64,000 nucleotides of DNA from NCBI GenBank assembly GCA_015501595.1, contig JADNRX010000245.1, forward strand, positions 19,930 through 83,929. The letters run 5' to 3'. Numbering within the stretch: the stretch's first letter is position 1; each line of letters begins with the position of its first letter. This stretch comes from Hymenopellis radicata. Taxonomy: Eukaryota > Basidiomycota > Agaricomycetes > Agaricales > Physalacriaceae. This document shows, piece after piece, positions 1-11,260 of this stretch. Below the pieces are notes generated by a model. It made no database searches and had not been told where the DNA came from. It worked only from the letters and a program-made list of their open reading frames with translations. The position numbers and the translations under genes were made by a program.

Positions 1-332
1 CACAACGGTAGGCATTCCACGTCGCGTTTACATGGTCTGATTCACATGCATCATAGATCCTAACATCTAGGCTCTACTAGGCGCCGTCAACCTCGACGAC
101 CAGCATATTGAGGTGCTCTTTCTATCCCTACCACTTTGCTTGAACGAATACAATACTCGCGCAATGGAAGACCTTCCGAGGTTCTCATGACAGCCTTCCG
201 CCGCCTCTTTCGATCCCTCTGTGACGTGTATGAGGCCCGCGAGGCCGACGCTGGCCAAATCAGATTCCTGTATCATAGTTCGTACCCTATAATGCCCAGG
301 ACGACGGCGCCACAGCTCCGTTTACGGACATC

Positions 333-533
333 ATGCGACTCAGCCAGATCCGTCTCGTCTTTACTGACCATACCGACGACAGCAAAGACATCATCGTCAA
401 GTTCGGAAACGATCGCTGTGAAGCACACCAGGCAGTAGCACTGGCCAGCTCTCCTCAGCTACTCCGTCCTCGATGGCAGCATATGGATGGTGGTGATGGA
501 GACTTGAAAGAAGGGCTTCAAGCCATGTTATGA
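333..533 (+). pseudogene. BTB/POZ-like fragment
   Basis: A short open frame contains a stretch like the start of a fungal BTB/POZ domain (DDSKDIIVKF followed by CEAHQAV and LASSP), where a hydrophobic strand is followed by the conserved AH-x-AVL region. The rest of the roughly 100-residue domain is absent, the frame ends soon after, and no splice sites restoring it were found. It is probably a relic or one exon of a gene broken at the window edge. The likeness is weak. Confidence 0.25.
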
Positions 534-540
534 AATTCGT

Positions 541-1218
541 AGCATTGAGCAGTAGGTCATCAATCGGTCTGTAAGAGCATGTTTTATGGGCTTGGATTCG
601 TGTATGGAGACCTGCGTGACACGAACGTATATTTTCGTGAAGGCGCGGATGGCTGAGAGTGTCAGCTCATGATTTTGACTGGGCTTGGCGGGATGGGACA
701 GTTGTGTACCCCATATGTGGAGACCTAAGCTCTACTTGGATGGGCAGTTGACGAGTTTTTGAAGAGGCGTGCCGTTTTCAATCGGTTCAGATAGGTAGCG
801 GCGTTCAGTTTTGAGCTCCGTCCTACAATGACTTTGTTCTTTTCGGTAAGCAGCTATTGTTACGGTTATTCTGCTCAGAGCTAGGGAGGTTCGATGTCAG
901 GCCTCAGGTTCCACTTACCATTCCTCAGATAACTCATAGCGCGCGCAAGTCATTGTTGTACGTGGATTGTCCCGGTCAAGTCTTTCTTTCACGCAGGTGA
1001 GTGTACAGGCGGTCTCGAGTATGTAGTGAAGCCCTAAATGTGTTTCCAGCAAGGAACGACACATTGCAGGTAGCAAGGACGTCATATGTTACATGTTAAC
1101 CACATCATGCCTTGCTTTCTCTTTCATGTGTGACACAACTTTGTAAGATAGATGGGGAAACAGATAGGTAAATTTGGGTACACAGTGTGATACATGATAC
1201 ATTGCCACACGTAGCCCA
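541..1218. other. Intergenic stretch, no gene recognised
   Basis: No convincing coding frame, RNA gene or repeat is seen here. Stops are frequent in all frames. It separates the BTB-like fragment from the 3' end of the next minus-strand gene. Confidence 0.5.
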
Positions 1219-2396
1219 TTACAGGCCGTTCATTCGCTTGAATTCTTTCTCTGCATCGTCAATAACCTTCCGCCACCAGATCCGAAACAGAAGAGTGTGG
1301 TAGCCCTGATCGTCCACCGCTTTCAATATCTCACATGAGTCTACCGGGATCATTAGAGGCGCCTTCTCCTCGTCTTCTTCAACATAGTAACTGCCCTTGG
1401 GAGAAATCCGTGTGATGTCGACGGCAGGTGTAGCATCACGCTCGAAGCGAAAGAACTGCACCCATCGACCGCAAGCGCCAATCGCCCACACTACTTCCAA
1501 TTCTTCCCATTGGTGGAAGATGAATTGAACATGCTGGACGATTTGGCCCATTGCGTTCTCAAGCGCCAAGGCAGCATCCACTTCAGAGATTACCCAACTA
1601 TCCGGGGAATCGCCGTCATCAGTCACATCAGTGGCTGCCTCGTCAACATGAGTGTCGTTTTCGGTGACAGCATCTTCATAGGAGGGAGGAACCTTGACTT
1701 CCAGGGAGGCCACTGGTACAGCCGGTGCCCGAGGATCAGCATTTGGCTGCCTCTGCAGGAGTGAATGAAGTCGTTCCCTTCTCAAGAAGAGACCGTCCGG
1801 TGTGCGGTAAATTGTTTTGGGGTTTGGTTTAGTGGCGGGGACAGTACTAGCAGTAGACACTGGAAGCGGTTTACGCGGACGACTAGAGGTTGCGTCGGCC
1901 ACTTGGTTAGCCACTTGGTTTCCCGCCCCCTTCCACTTGTCGCCATCGAGACTTCGAACTATTCACGTTAGAGTATTATGGTGTTAGGAATATGTGAATG
2001 CTCACTGGAGTTTTTGAGGCCCGCAAGCTCCTTCGTAAGAGCTGGTCTTTTACGAGGGCTAGGTGGCCCAACCGGCTCTTCTGGACGGTCCTGAAAGGTT
2101 GGATCATTCACGATTTCCTGCTGATCGCGAGTAATGAGCGAAGCGTAGGCCAACTCTGCCTGGGCTGTGCCTTCCAGACGAAGGGAGCCATTCGCTGAAG
2201 AATATATCGAGGCAAGGTAGTGCAGGCTTGATGCCGTCCAATATCTGTAATATGGATTCTCGCGTTTGTTGTCCTCACAGTCTAATAGCTGCTGAGCAGC
2301 TGCCTCAGCAAAGTCAGATTTGGCTAGAATAGCTTCATCGGGCCAAGTGGTGGCGAGTGCTGGATCAAAGCCAGGAGCGGGAAGAGCAGAAGACAT
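1219..2396 (-). CDS. Hypothetical protein with PPxY motif (2 exons)
   Basis: Two exons, 2396-2006 and 1958-1219, join across a 47-nt intron (donor GTGAGC, branch CTAAC, acceptor TAG) to give 376 residues; the phase fits and the downstream frame has no ATG of its own near its start. No known domain is recognised. The N-terminal third is polar; the middle is Pro/Asp rich and carries VPPSYEDAV, a PPxY motif of the kind that binds WW domains of NEDD4-type ubiquitin ligases; the C-terminal 110 residues are Trp-rich and look folded. A WW partner is an inference from the motif only. The start is the first ATG of the upstream exon. Confidence is good for a real gene, none for a function. Confidence 0.6.
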
Positions 2397-2666
2397 GAAG
2401 TGAGGTGAAGTTCATACAAGAAATACAGACCTTTTTAAACCTTGAAGGCTCGGTCTTTTACGTAAAGAACGAAGGTCCGACAGCAGCGATAGCAATAACA
2501 GCAGCCTCATTGGGAACAATGAAAGCGAATTTCGGAAGATAGTGGCTGCGGATTCGTCCAAAAAGGGTTCCTGTTGTTCTGAAGCTGTGAAAGAACAATG
2601 GAAAGTGTGCATGCGGACCCACAACGCCAAGAACTGGGACGCACGAGGATGAAGGCTGTACTCCCG

Positions 2667-2707
2667 AAACAATGGCTATGACCTGTTATAGGCTATAGCC
2701 ATTGTTT
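2667..2707. repeat. 13-bp perfect inverted repeat
   Basis: AAACAATGGCTAT at 2667-2679 is matched by its exact reverse complement at 2695-2707, with a 15-nt loop. It lies between two divergent genes (starts at 2396 and 2850), so it could be an operator-like site or a hairpin; neither is shown. Confidence 0.6.
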
Positions 2708-2767
2708 ACCAACGAGGAACGAGTAGCGACTGCGTTACTCAAGGTGGTCGGGGTATTCCGAGTCTAT

Positions 2768-2797
2768 CACGTGTCACACGATGGTTCATATAAATAG
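2768..2797 (+). promoter_or_regulatory. CACGTG box and TATA box
   Basis: A palindromic CACGTG (bHLH-type site) at 2768-2773 is followed by CATATAAATAG at 2787-2797. The TATA box lies about 55-60 nt before the ATG at 2850, which favours that ATG over the upstream ATG at 2781, which overlaps this promoter. Confidence 0.45.
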
Positions 2798-2849
2798 CTC
2801 GATCAACTTGTTCTTTACTAACAAACCCACCCAAAGCCGTTGTACCTTC

Positions 2850-3465
2850 ATGTCTGAAGCTGAGCCTATCCTCTTCGAGCCTCGGAACGGGGAATACTAC
2901 CAGCGAGGTGTACGTGCAACCATCCCGCCAAGGTCACTACTCACACACTTGCAGGACTATGAGCACGTTTGCAGCCAGCAGCCACTTCCTATGGATGAGC
3001 TTCCAGAATACCTATGCGCTCTCCCTGGCTGGACGCCACCAAAGCTTTGGCTTGCGTGGCCTAGGGACCTGGGTATCCTTCTGAAAACTGTTGAGAAGGT
3101 CTATCCCTCTCTCATTATCCGTACCCATCGCCGCGAGGGCGAACCATTACGGACAAGCGTTTGCGCGCTCCCCAGAGCTATCCGGCGCGACTTTGTTCCC
3201 GACCCCGACTTCCATGAATGCGTCCAACTCGTTACCGTTGCTCTCGAAAACGGGGAGCAGGTTGCAGCCATCGCTGTGGGTTGCACACGCATTGGCATGT
3301 TGAGCGCCAAAGCGATCGGGGAAATCCAAGCCAAGTTGGGTTTCGAAGAACCTCCCAAGTGGTGTATTGATCCACATTTCTGGAAGTGGAGGCAACAGAG
3401 TGTGTTCGTCTTTCTCTCCTTTCTGGCTGCACTAACAACATTTAGAATCTCCTGTCGCAGCCTGA
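2850..3465 (+). CDS. Hypothetical protein, about 189 aa
   Basis: A 550-nt exon (2850-3399) encodes a compact protein that begins MSEAEPILFEP and is rich in Trp and Pro (LPGWTPPKLWLAWP). No family is recognised. A likely 46-nt intron (3400-3445, GTGTGT...TTTAG with branch CTAAC) leads to a short second exon ending at 3465. Without splicing the frame runs to 3590 and gains a hydrophobic then Arg-rich tail that looks like translated intron. The start at 2850 is chosen because a TATA box sits just upstream and the earlier ATG at 2781 would lie inside the promoter. The last exon is uncertain. Confidence 0.5.
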
Positions 3466-3679
3466 TGATGCGCCGTCTCGAACTTCTTCTACTCTCTCTC
3501 CGATGTCGTAGCATACCTCGTTTTCTATGTTTTCCGATCGCATTCCAATCTGTAAATCCTGTCGTCGCCTCTTCCAGTGTTTACATCTAAGGATAAACTG
3601 ATGAGTGTGCCTCTCCTGGCAATTATCGTCTATGGGTAACATTACGCATCTACCTCATGATCAATATTTCTCTAGCACT

Positions 3680-4000
3680 CCTTTCTGGACGTATTATGGA
3701 CGTATGCCACTCGAAGGCTCCGTCTACAAAAACCGGGGTGGATACTACAAACTGTGAGAATAACTTCCGTACCACCTTTTGGGAACACTACGTTAGTTTA
3801 TTCCTCGAAATGATCGACTTTACCGACTCTGTGGTCTGGCTGTCGAGTCTCCCGAGCATGCGATCCTGATCTGTACTGGTGACTCGGACTTGGTGGACCT
3901 ATGTACCGCCGCCATGACTCTCCTTGATGCGAAACTCCCCGGCCAGGCTACTGACCAACAACGGCGGCGCTCTGGTGCTTCTGCGTGCACTAATTTTCCA
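3680..4000 (+). pseudogene. LINE-type retrotransposon 3' tail relic
   Basis: In one frame (3797 onward) a run reads RLYRLCGLAVESPEHAILIC. This is the motif seen at the C-terminal end of fungal LINE/RNase H polyproteins: a Cys pair, then an acidic E-S/D-x-x-HAL-x-x-C. Stops break the frame upstream, and no reverse transcriptase core is present nearby, so only the tail survives. The assignment rests on the motif alone. Confidence 0.35.
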
Positions 4001-4704
4001 TAACACTTGTCGCTGCGAAGCTGGTCTACGACACCATGGAGCTGTTTAAGACCTTTGAGCTTCAACGACTGACATGTTACTACCTGCTGTGCGCACATGG
4101 CACCGAAGGATACCTGGCCTGAAAAAATAACCAACTCAAGAAGTGGTCACTGGTCAACGATTCGGACAATGACTCAGACTACATTCCGTAGTAGCTTTAC
4201 CATATTGAATCTATTTCCTTGGACGACTTCCGCTTCCCTTTTTTCCCTTTTCCCTCTCTCCTCGTAGTAGCGAGGGCGACCGACTATAGGTCGGTATTCG
4301 AGAAAGGTTGAACGAAGGTCAAGCATGGTCCGTCTGCACATGCGCGGCGGGTTGAAAAGCTCAGGAAAGAATTCAGTGGTCAGTAACAAGTTCCACTCGT
4401 CTAGTCGACTCAGGGCGCGGACGAAGCCTCTTTGGCGCGCCGCCCTTCTGCATTCCGCCTCAGCGAAGATGGCAACCGAGTTTTTGCTGAGATCGGGGAG
4501 GAGGCGTCCGATCCTAACAACTAACATGCCATTTTTCGTATAGTAGTGGTCGGTTCGTTCTTTCCCCGACTTCTCGACTTTCCATATTCATGATATACAT
4601 AGCGGTCCCTTCTCATCGAAACATGCAACAAGTACTTTACTCAAGGTCCCTAACGCGGTGCTACACAGTCTACACTGTACAAAGATGTCTACGATACAAA
4701 AATG

Positions 4705-7697
4705 TTATACGACTGCCTGGCCAGAGTCGGATGCTCTCTGCCACGGAAATTTCCGTAACGTCTGAACTATTGGCGGTGCGGAAACGCGTATTTTCTCCGC
4801 GAGTGCTATCCAGAGAAGCACCCCAAAGTTTATTAGCTTCATGTACCACCGGTCACTGTTCATCGCGTCCCGGGACATGGTGATGCACCATAAGACCATA
4901 CACGCGATGATCAGCCAGCCACCTCCAACAAGGACACGCACAGTAGCGCTGGATGCGACTAGACACATCAGACTGAAGGCGGCTAGGAAAGAAACCATCC
5001 TAGTCCTTCTTCAGTTTCGGCAGAAGCTCAAATCTGACACACGTACCCCCACATGAGCATTGCATACGGCAGACTGTACATAATTGCCAACGTCTCGAGG
5101 GCCAGCATTTCGTGCTTCTGTGCATTCAAGAACGATAGCTATGAATTAGCCATCAGCGCGCGTTATCCTGTTCTACAACGATAATCGTACCGCGTCCCTC
5201 GACGTCTCCTTGGCTTTCGATCGGTGTTGTAGGACGAGGAGTAGCCCGATTATGATGCTCCCGACACTCGTGATCACGGACAAGTAGCTCGTTATTTGGG
5301 CGGCAGATCTCGAAGGGCTATCACTGGCGTCGTCGACACTCTGAATCGAAAGAAAGGCGACGTTGGCGTTCAACAGCACCGTAGCCTGTGTCGATGGGGA
5401 TGAGGGGTTCCCAAAGATCCGAAGGCTATGAAAACCCACATATAAAATGAATTCCTGCCATTCACCCCTGAGCTTCGAAATGAACGTGGCCCAACTCGCT
5501 GGATTGAGAATGTTGTCTACCCAGATCTTCTCCAGGACCCTCAGGTGAACTTCCGGAGCGAAAAATAGTAACGGAGACACCGAGGTTATGAGCAGAGTTC
5601 TGCGCGAGACCGGGCCGCCGTATACGGATCTGTCACACTCCAGTCGCGCACTCGACTGTCCGTAGAAATGAAAAAAGCGCTGTCGTACTGGATCGGTATC
5701 AGATACGTCCGTGCATAAACGTTACACACACACCGAAAACATACAAAAATCGCCCTACCAAAAGTCAATGCGTAAGCCCTCTGGGTCAATCGGAGAACCC
5801 ACCTAGGCATGAAATGGAACCAGGCGCTACGCCCTTTGATGTTGTGGCGTTCTCTAAGAGAAACAGTTAGAATGGTTCTGGTATGTCGGAATTTCGATAC
5901 AAACGTCTCATATCATTGGCGAGTGTCAGTATTTGCTGTAAATCAGAGATATCATACGGCGACATAGAGTACGCCGACATGACCATATCTGGGAGAGTCA
6001 TTTTCGTGAGTCTTTTCCGAGTCAACACGTACAGACAGATGAGCTAACCGCCAATCGCGTATATTAGGAGATCTCTCAAGAAATCAACCAGTTCCACCGT
6101 CAATGGAAGACAGTTAGGGAAGAGCTGACAATGATACCTTAACTGAAGGGTGAGTACGGGGGCAGATTTGGGCATCAACGCCCGACCCACCAATACTGGG
6201 ACTCGATAATGTGACCTGGGTTTTCTTGAGGAATGAAAGAGTACGAAGGAACTGAGACTCACCGACATGTGAGACCGATGTTGCGCCATTGATTTCTGAC
6301 CATATCGGAAAGTAATGAGCATAATAAGTATCGAGCCAAAATATTGATCTATTGGCATGGTCGGCGAAGTAGTATGCGCAGAGGATCCTGTTATCTGATT
6401 CAGCACGGATAAGATCAAACACGAAGTCGGCAGTGGCGGGTATGTCGATGTTTTGTACGCGGATGAATTCATCCATCTGTTCAATGAAAGATGTTACAAG
6501 CGTTGTAACATCGGGATCGCACAAATCGGCGTCGGTGAAAATCCTCTAATTAGAAGGTGACTGTTAGTATGCCTTTTGAACTGACAAATTTTACACCAAC
6601 CCTCGTTCTATGAGAGAAATACCGAGCTCCTTCTGGGTGTATGTGCACCTCCCAGTCCTTATGATCGTGCTCTCTGTGCGACATGGGAATTAGTCAGTAT
6701 TGTTTGTGACATCAACAAGAAGGCTAACATTTTGAATGATAATGATAGAGGATCAATCTTGAATTCTGTTTCTTCGTTGGGGCTAGCATGAATTAATAAC
6801 GAGACGACAAGCAGAAGAAAGACACATACACATAGACGTTACGCTCATATCTCTCAAAAATTCCGGTGCAGTCGGCCAGAAGAGCTCATTTGTGTCGCAT
6901 AGATCAGGCCTGGCATTATCGACTGCTGTTACGAGATGACTCCCGGCGAAGGGTGAAGGCACGTGAACAGGAGAAGTCAACTCCTGGCGAGATGGGGCTG
7001 GAGATACACCGCGCATGGAACGCAACGAAGCCGCTTCGTCCATGGACGGTGCTCGAACGGAAGGCGCGCGAATGGACGCAGTGCGAATGGAGGCGGTGCG
7101 CATGGAAGGCGTGCGTGACCGAGGAGGAAGATATCGTGTCGTCAATTCCAAATCATCATAATCCTCCAAATTGATATGAGCCGCGCCAGGTTGCGCAAAT
7201 AAGGCTGACGGCCCGGATTCTTCTTCAATCGGGGAGGGATCAACCGTAGACATGACAATGCCTACAGGAGACGACGATTGGGAACTGCGAGAAGATGGGG
7301 TATGGCTAGCAGCGCCGGGAAGCAGGTGTCGACGGGACTGCTCGGCCGTTAAATCATGGGAGGATTGGGAGCCGCTGGGTGATATGTGGTTTGGCGCGAG
7401 GCTGGAGCAATGGACGACGACCTCGTCATCTACGTGTCTCTTGTATTCGTTTCTAGTTCGTGCAGTGTCGTTACTGGGAGGTAGTCTTTGGCTCTTGGGA
7501 CCTTTTCTGCTGAAGCAGCGCCGTAAAATGGTCCAGAGATGGAGTAGACGAGAGAGTCGGAGACGTTGTCGTGGAAATATCCGGTTCAGCGTCTCCAAGA
7601 GCCAGTGGATCAATGTCATGAGCCCCCCAAACGAAAAGCCAGGAAAGATACGAAGCAGAGGTTGGACGTCCTGGACACACTTTGCACTGCCTTGCAT
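4705..7697 (-). CDS. Multi-pass membrane protein of a large agaricomycete family, WW-like N-terminal segment (11 exons)
   Basis: Eleven exons join in phase to 820 residues: 7697-6832, 6782-6729, 6673-6601, 6545-6263, 6215-6191, 6137-6049, 5988-5901, 5853-5745, 5679-5191, 5138-5047, 4999-4705. Introns are 47-65 nt; exon 5 is only 25 nt. The N-terminal 290 residues are Ser/Pro/Arg rich with a degenerate repeat (RTASIRTASIRAPS). A WW-like strand (DWEVHIHPEGARYFSH) follows; the second Trp is missing. Then comes the conserved block NRSIFWLD ... YHCQLFPNCLPLT and, in the last 300 residues, hydrophobic helices around TLLITSVSPLLFFAPEVHL, SVGSIIIGLLLVLQH and MVSFLAAFSLMCLVA. This order matches a family with many copies in mushroom genomes, often labelled WW-domain or hypothetical protein; its function is unknown. 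The first exon's start is the least certain part. Confidence 0.8.
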
Positions 7698-7743
7698 CAG
7701 GCTGTGGATTGCTATAACATGTTCATCAGATACGCGTGATTAA

Positions 7744-8040
7744 CGGAGGGTCCGGGAGGGACGGCGGCAATCCGACTGCCAAGTTGAAAATAGAACTCTG
7801 GATGCCCACGGATGCGAGCGCCAGCGAGGCGGCTACACCGCAATGAAATTAGTGATGGATCAAGAAGATTGATTGATGTACCGACTCAAATGAAGTCCTG
7901 TCTGCTGCAGAAAGTCCTGGTCCGTATCGCGTGAGGGCGCATAATCCCGCTGGGGCGCGATATTCACACGACCCAAGAAATGGCGCATTGGATGCAGATT
8001 CGTATCGGGCAGTTCTGGGACACAAATTCCCTCCAGGCAG
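7744..8040. other. Intergenic stretch
   Basis: About 300 nt between the start of the membrane-protein gene and the next minus-strand frame. It should contain the promoter of the membrane-protein gene, but no clear TATA box or repeat is visible. Confidence 0.4.
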
Positions 8041-8403
8041 TTAAAAAACAGCTATGCGATTGAGATACGTATAATACAGAGGTATACCGATTGCCACAGG
8101 AATGACGCGTCCAATCTTAAGGGAACGGTTCCGGCACGAGGCATCCTTCCACGAACACGGTTGAAAGCGGCAGTGCGAATGATATACGCATAGTAAACGG
8201 CTGCACGAATTTCCATTTGTGGTCGCGTTTATGCGGAAGAGCTCGTAGGGAACTGTCGTATACCTGCCAAGAAGCGGCGCCTTGGGTTTTTCAGGCGAGT
8301 AGAATGCCCGAGATACCCCTGTTAGCGGGCGGATGCTCTGACATGGCGTCGAGAGTCGAACGAGGGATGGCGGCAGAGCACGAATGCGGAACGCGGTGGT
8401 CAT
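8041..8403 (-). CDS. Possible small mitochondrial protein
   Basis: A minus-strand frame begins MTTAFRIRALPPSLVRLS and continues to SRAFYS. The segment is rich in Arg, Ser and Leu and lacks acidic residues, as in a mitochondrial presequence, with an RAFYS-type cleavage site. The frame runs to 121 residues. A donor-acceptor pair (GGCAG|GTATAC ... GTGCAG, intron 8201-8263, 63 nt) could remove the middle without changing frame. The C-terminal part matches no family I know. It may be one exon set of a small inner-membrane subunit, or a chance frame. Confidence 0.35.
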   Translation of the reverse strand: MTTAFRIRALPPSLVRLSTPCQSIRPLTGVSRAFYSPEKPKAPLLGRYTTVPYELFRINATTNGNSCSRLLCVYHSHCRFQPCSWKDASCRNRSLKIGRVIPVAIGIPLYYTYLNRIAVF

Positions 8404-8535
8404 GACGAGCAACGCTTAAAATTGTTTTGAAATATTAATTGTTGGCGCGGGTCTGGTCATGGCACGTGGTTTTGCCGTAGTCCTTGGATTTACACAAGTA
8501 CATACACAGCAATCGCGACTCCATTTTTATCACTC

Positions 8536-8763
8536 TTACTTAGTGACATCTCTCTTCTCTTGACTCTTGGATCCATGTCCAATCGACTCATCTACGTCTT
8601 TGCACGCCTCGACGATTGACAAGCCTGTCGCAGACTCGCTGATGGCCAATGACGTGTGTGGTCCTCGCCGGCTTTTTTTCTGGCCAAAAGGTAGATCTCC
8701 CACTGTGATTTCTGACCCTGGATATTTCGATGTTCCTGCTTCAATTTCACAAATTGTCTGCAT
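8536..8763 (-). CDS. Small unknown frame, 75 aa
   Basis: An ATG-started frame with normal amino-acid balance (Lys, Ser and Glu rich) ends in VTK. No domain is recognised. Its start lies 13 nt from the conserved repeat head at 8776, so it may be part of that repeat or unrelated. Weak. Confidence 0.22.
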   Translation of the reverse strand: MQTICEIEAGTSKYPGSEITVGDLPFGQKKSRRGPHTSLAISESATGLSIVEACKDVDESIGHGSKSQEKRDVTK

Positions 8764-8775
8764 ATTGGAACCTGG

Positions 8776-8828
8776 CGGTCAGGTACCGCGGCCACACGTG
8801 ACGTTGGCCGGTGCTGACTCGCGGCCAT
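8776..8828 (+). repeat. Conserved repeat head, copy 1
   Basis: A 53-nt GC-rich sequence containing ACCGCGGCC, CACGTGACGT and GGCCGGTGC. It is almost identical to the reverse complement of 63946-64000 (two substitutions, two one-base gaps). It directly precedes the 23-bp array, so head and array appear to form one dispersed repeat unit. Confidence 0.75.
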
Positions 8829-9053
8829 TGGCTTGCACACTCGCGGCCATTGGCTTGCACACTCGCGCCCATTAGGATTGCAGACTCGCGGCCATTAGGA
8901 TTGCAGACTCGCGCCCATCGGGACTGCAGACTCGCGCCCATCGGGACTGCAGACTCGCGGCCATCGGGACTGCAGACTCGCGCCCATTAGGATTGCAGAC
9001 TCGCGGCCATCGGGACTGCAGACTCGCGCCCATCGGGACTGCAAACTCGCGCG
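8816..9053 (+). repeat. 23-bp minisatellite array A
   Basis: About ten units of a 23-bp repeat of the form ACTCGCGSCCAT + TAGGAT or CGGGAC + TGCAG. Alternating sub-types (GGCC/GCCC, TTAGGAT/CGGGAC) are visible. Because 23 is not a multiple of three, every frame crossing the array reads the same repeating peptide; those frames are not genes. Confidence 0.9.
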
Positions 9054-10454
9054 GTCTGGTGATCTCGCTAACGAAACGGTGCTCATTTTTCAAGTTCGCG
9101 CCTGGAACCCGCGGTTCCTCCAAAGTTCAATTAGGATCTCCGTCTTTACCTACGTGGTGGAGCTACGATGTACTCGGCTACGGCGCCGTGTAGATGACTC
9201 TTCCCCTAACGTTCGACTTGGGGAGACTTTCATTTGGGGACTAGGTGTGTCTCTCTTCACATTCATTCATCTGCACCTTCCCAGATCTCCTCCCAGATTA
9301 TAAGACTTACTCTTCGAACATACATCGCCCTCATCGCTCCATCAAGCTCTCATTCGACGTGCGTTCAATTCGCCAAGTTACGTGGCGTCGATTTCCAAGC
9401 TGCCTCGAAGTCGGTTTCCAAAGTCAAAAGTGCCGCACCCTCCAAAACGGACACGTCATTGCCCTAGAATTACATCTCCACGGACCACGGGAGATCTGGA
9501 TCTGGGTCGAGCCAACTTGGGAACCCATATAAACTAGGTCCTGGCTGGTGACACGCCCATGCTCTTCCTTCCTTTCCCAACTTGGACCTAGAGGTCTCTC
9601 TCACTAGAATCGCGCTCCCTTCACTGTCGCCATATGTGCGCCGTCGTCGGGATCGCGAGTCCATGGTATGGTAGGGTTTCTTCATACCATCATGTTCAAC
9701 TTTATGCTGATCGTCGTACGCGCCGTACAGGCCTCGGGACGTCGGGATTGTACCTCCTAGTGGTACACCTCTCCAGGATCGCCTCATGATGGGCGTCGCT
9801 ATCACCGCCGTCGACCCGCCACTTGGACGACGTTGATCTGCTTGTACGTTGGTTTTACTCTTGGATCGCTGCTGCGTTGATGTGTCTCTGTATCAGACTC
9901 GACGATGTTTCCTGCTACATTCGGACTCGTTGACTGTGGGTCTCCCGCTTATGTGGGCTGGAGTTGTTGTTAACGGCTTGAAGGTCTTGCCTTGTTCACC
10001 GTTGACCTTTGACACGCCTTGTTGAATGGGGACATCAAGGTAAATCATCATCATTGTCGTCGGGGTAATCTACCGAGCTAACCAGTGAACCAGATGTAAA
10101 GTAAACTAGTCAAGTCAATACAAGGCGGGATCTCTAAGCCGACAAGAGATGTACATGTAACAGGAGCCGGGCGAAATCGTAGCGTGCTACAGTGAGAGGA
10201 CATCGTATTTAGAGTAGTCCAAGTGAGATGTCCATGCGCCAAGGAGAAGCGCTGCGGCCGTCTGCTCTCAGCGTGTTCCTCCTCACGCCCCAGTCAAAGA
10301 CGGCCCGCGGTCCCCCTCCTCAAGCCACGCCAGCTCCCCGCAAGGATCCTCACCACGCCTGACGAGGACCATCCTCGGCCATCCTCAACCGAGCCCCGAC
10401 CATCTTCTCGACGTACTCCCCTCACTACCTCACGACGACCCTCCTCCGCCATCT
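9054..10454. other. Gene-poor stretch between arrays A and B
   Basis: No secure gene. One minus-strand frame (9805-9470, 111 codons) and several short plus frames exist but show no recognisable motif. A TATA-like CATATAAACTAGG sits near 9526. The sequence just before array B (10223-10450) is Pro/Arg-codon rich in one frame, but the frame runs straight into the repeat. Confidence 0.4.
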
Positions 10455-10938
10455 CATTAGGACTGCAGACTCACGGCCATCGAGAGTGCAGACTCACGGC
10501 CATCGGACTGCAGATTCGCGCCATCGGGACTGCAGACTCACGGCCCATCGGGACTGCAGACTCACGGCCATCGAGACTGCAGATTCGCGCCCATCGAGAC
10601 TGCAGACTCGCGCCCATCGGGACTGCAGACTCACGGCCATCGAGACTGCAGACTCACGGCCATCGAGACTGCAGACTCACGGCCATCGAGACTGCAGATT
10701 CGCGCCCATCGAGACTGCAGACTCGCGCCCATCGGGACTGCAGACTCACGGCCATCGAGACTGCAGACTCACGGCCATCGAGACTGCAGACTCACGGCCA
10801 TCGAGACTGCAGACTCACGGCCATCGAGGACTGCAGACTCACGGCCATCGAGACTGCAGCCTCGCGCCCATCGGGACTGCAGACTCACGGCCATCGAGAC
10901 TGCAGCCTCGCGCCCATCGGGACTGCAGACTCACGGAG
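10455..10938 (+). repeat. 23-bp minisatellite array B
   Basis: About twenty-one units of CTGCAGACTCACGGCCATCGA-type repeats (23 bp), with sub-types ACGGCC/GCGCCC and CGAGA/CGGGA interspersed in runs. A few units have one-base losses or gains. It shares length and the TGCAGACTC half with array A; long frames read across it are repeat artefacts. Confidence 0.9.
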
Positions 10939-11260
10939 GACAACAATGACTACATCTAGAGTAGTTCCAACTAGCCTTAAACAGTAATTGTAGGCTCTTG
11001 TGTGCCCTAGTATCATAATCAACGCTTTTTTCAGCATATGAATTTTGTCTTTTTAAGGTCTCATCAATAAATACTACTGTGATATAGAAATGCTTCCTGT
11101 CATGCCAAGCCACGCTGGCTCAAAATCCTTTACCCTAGTTCTAATGTACAAAACTCAAAAAATTCTCCAAAGATACTACCTCATATTCGCATACGTCTCT
11201 CAGTACTCATTGGGGCGCCACTCGAAATCTTCAAATTTTATTAGTGTGCGCCACATACTA

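Noticed and set aside
8041..8264. A specific respiratory-chain subunit for the small mitochondrial-like frame
   Set aside because: Only the presequence-like start is convincing; the C-terminal part could not be matched in any frame or splice form.
8747..9123. Overlapping minus-strand frames with repeating QSRWARVCNP-type peptides
   Set aside because: They are translations of the 23-bp array; all three frames give the same 23-residue cycle, which shows repeat structure rather than coding selection.
10223..10987. A 254-codon plus-strand frame rich in HGHRDCRLT-type repeats
   Set aside because: Almost all of it is array B; the part before the array has no motif and no clear gene structure.
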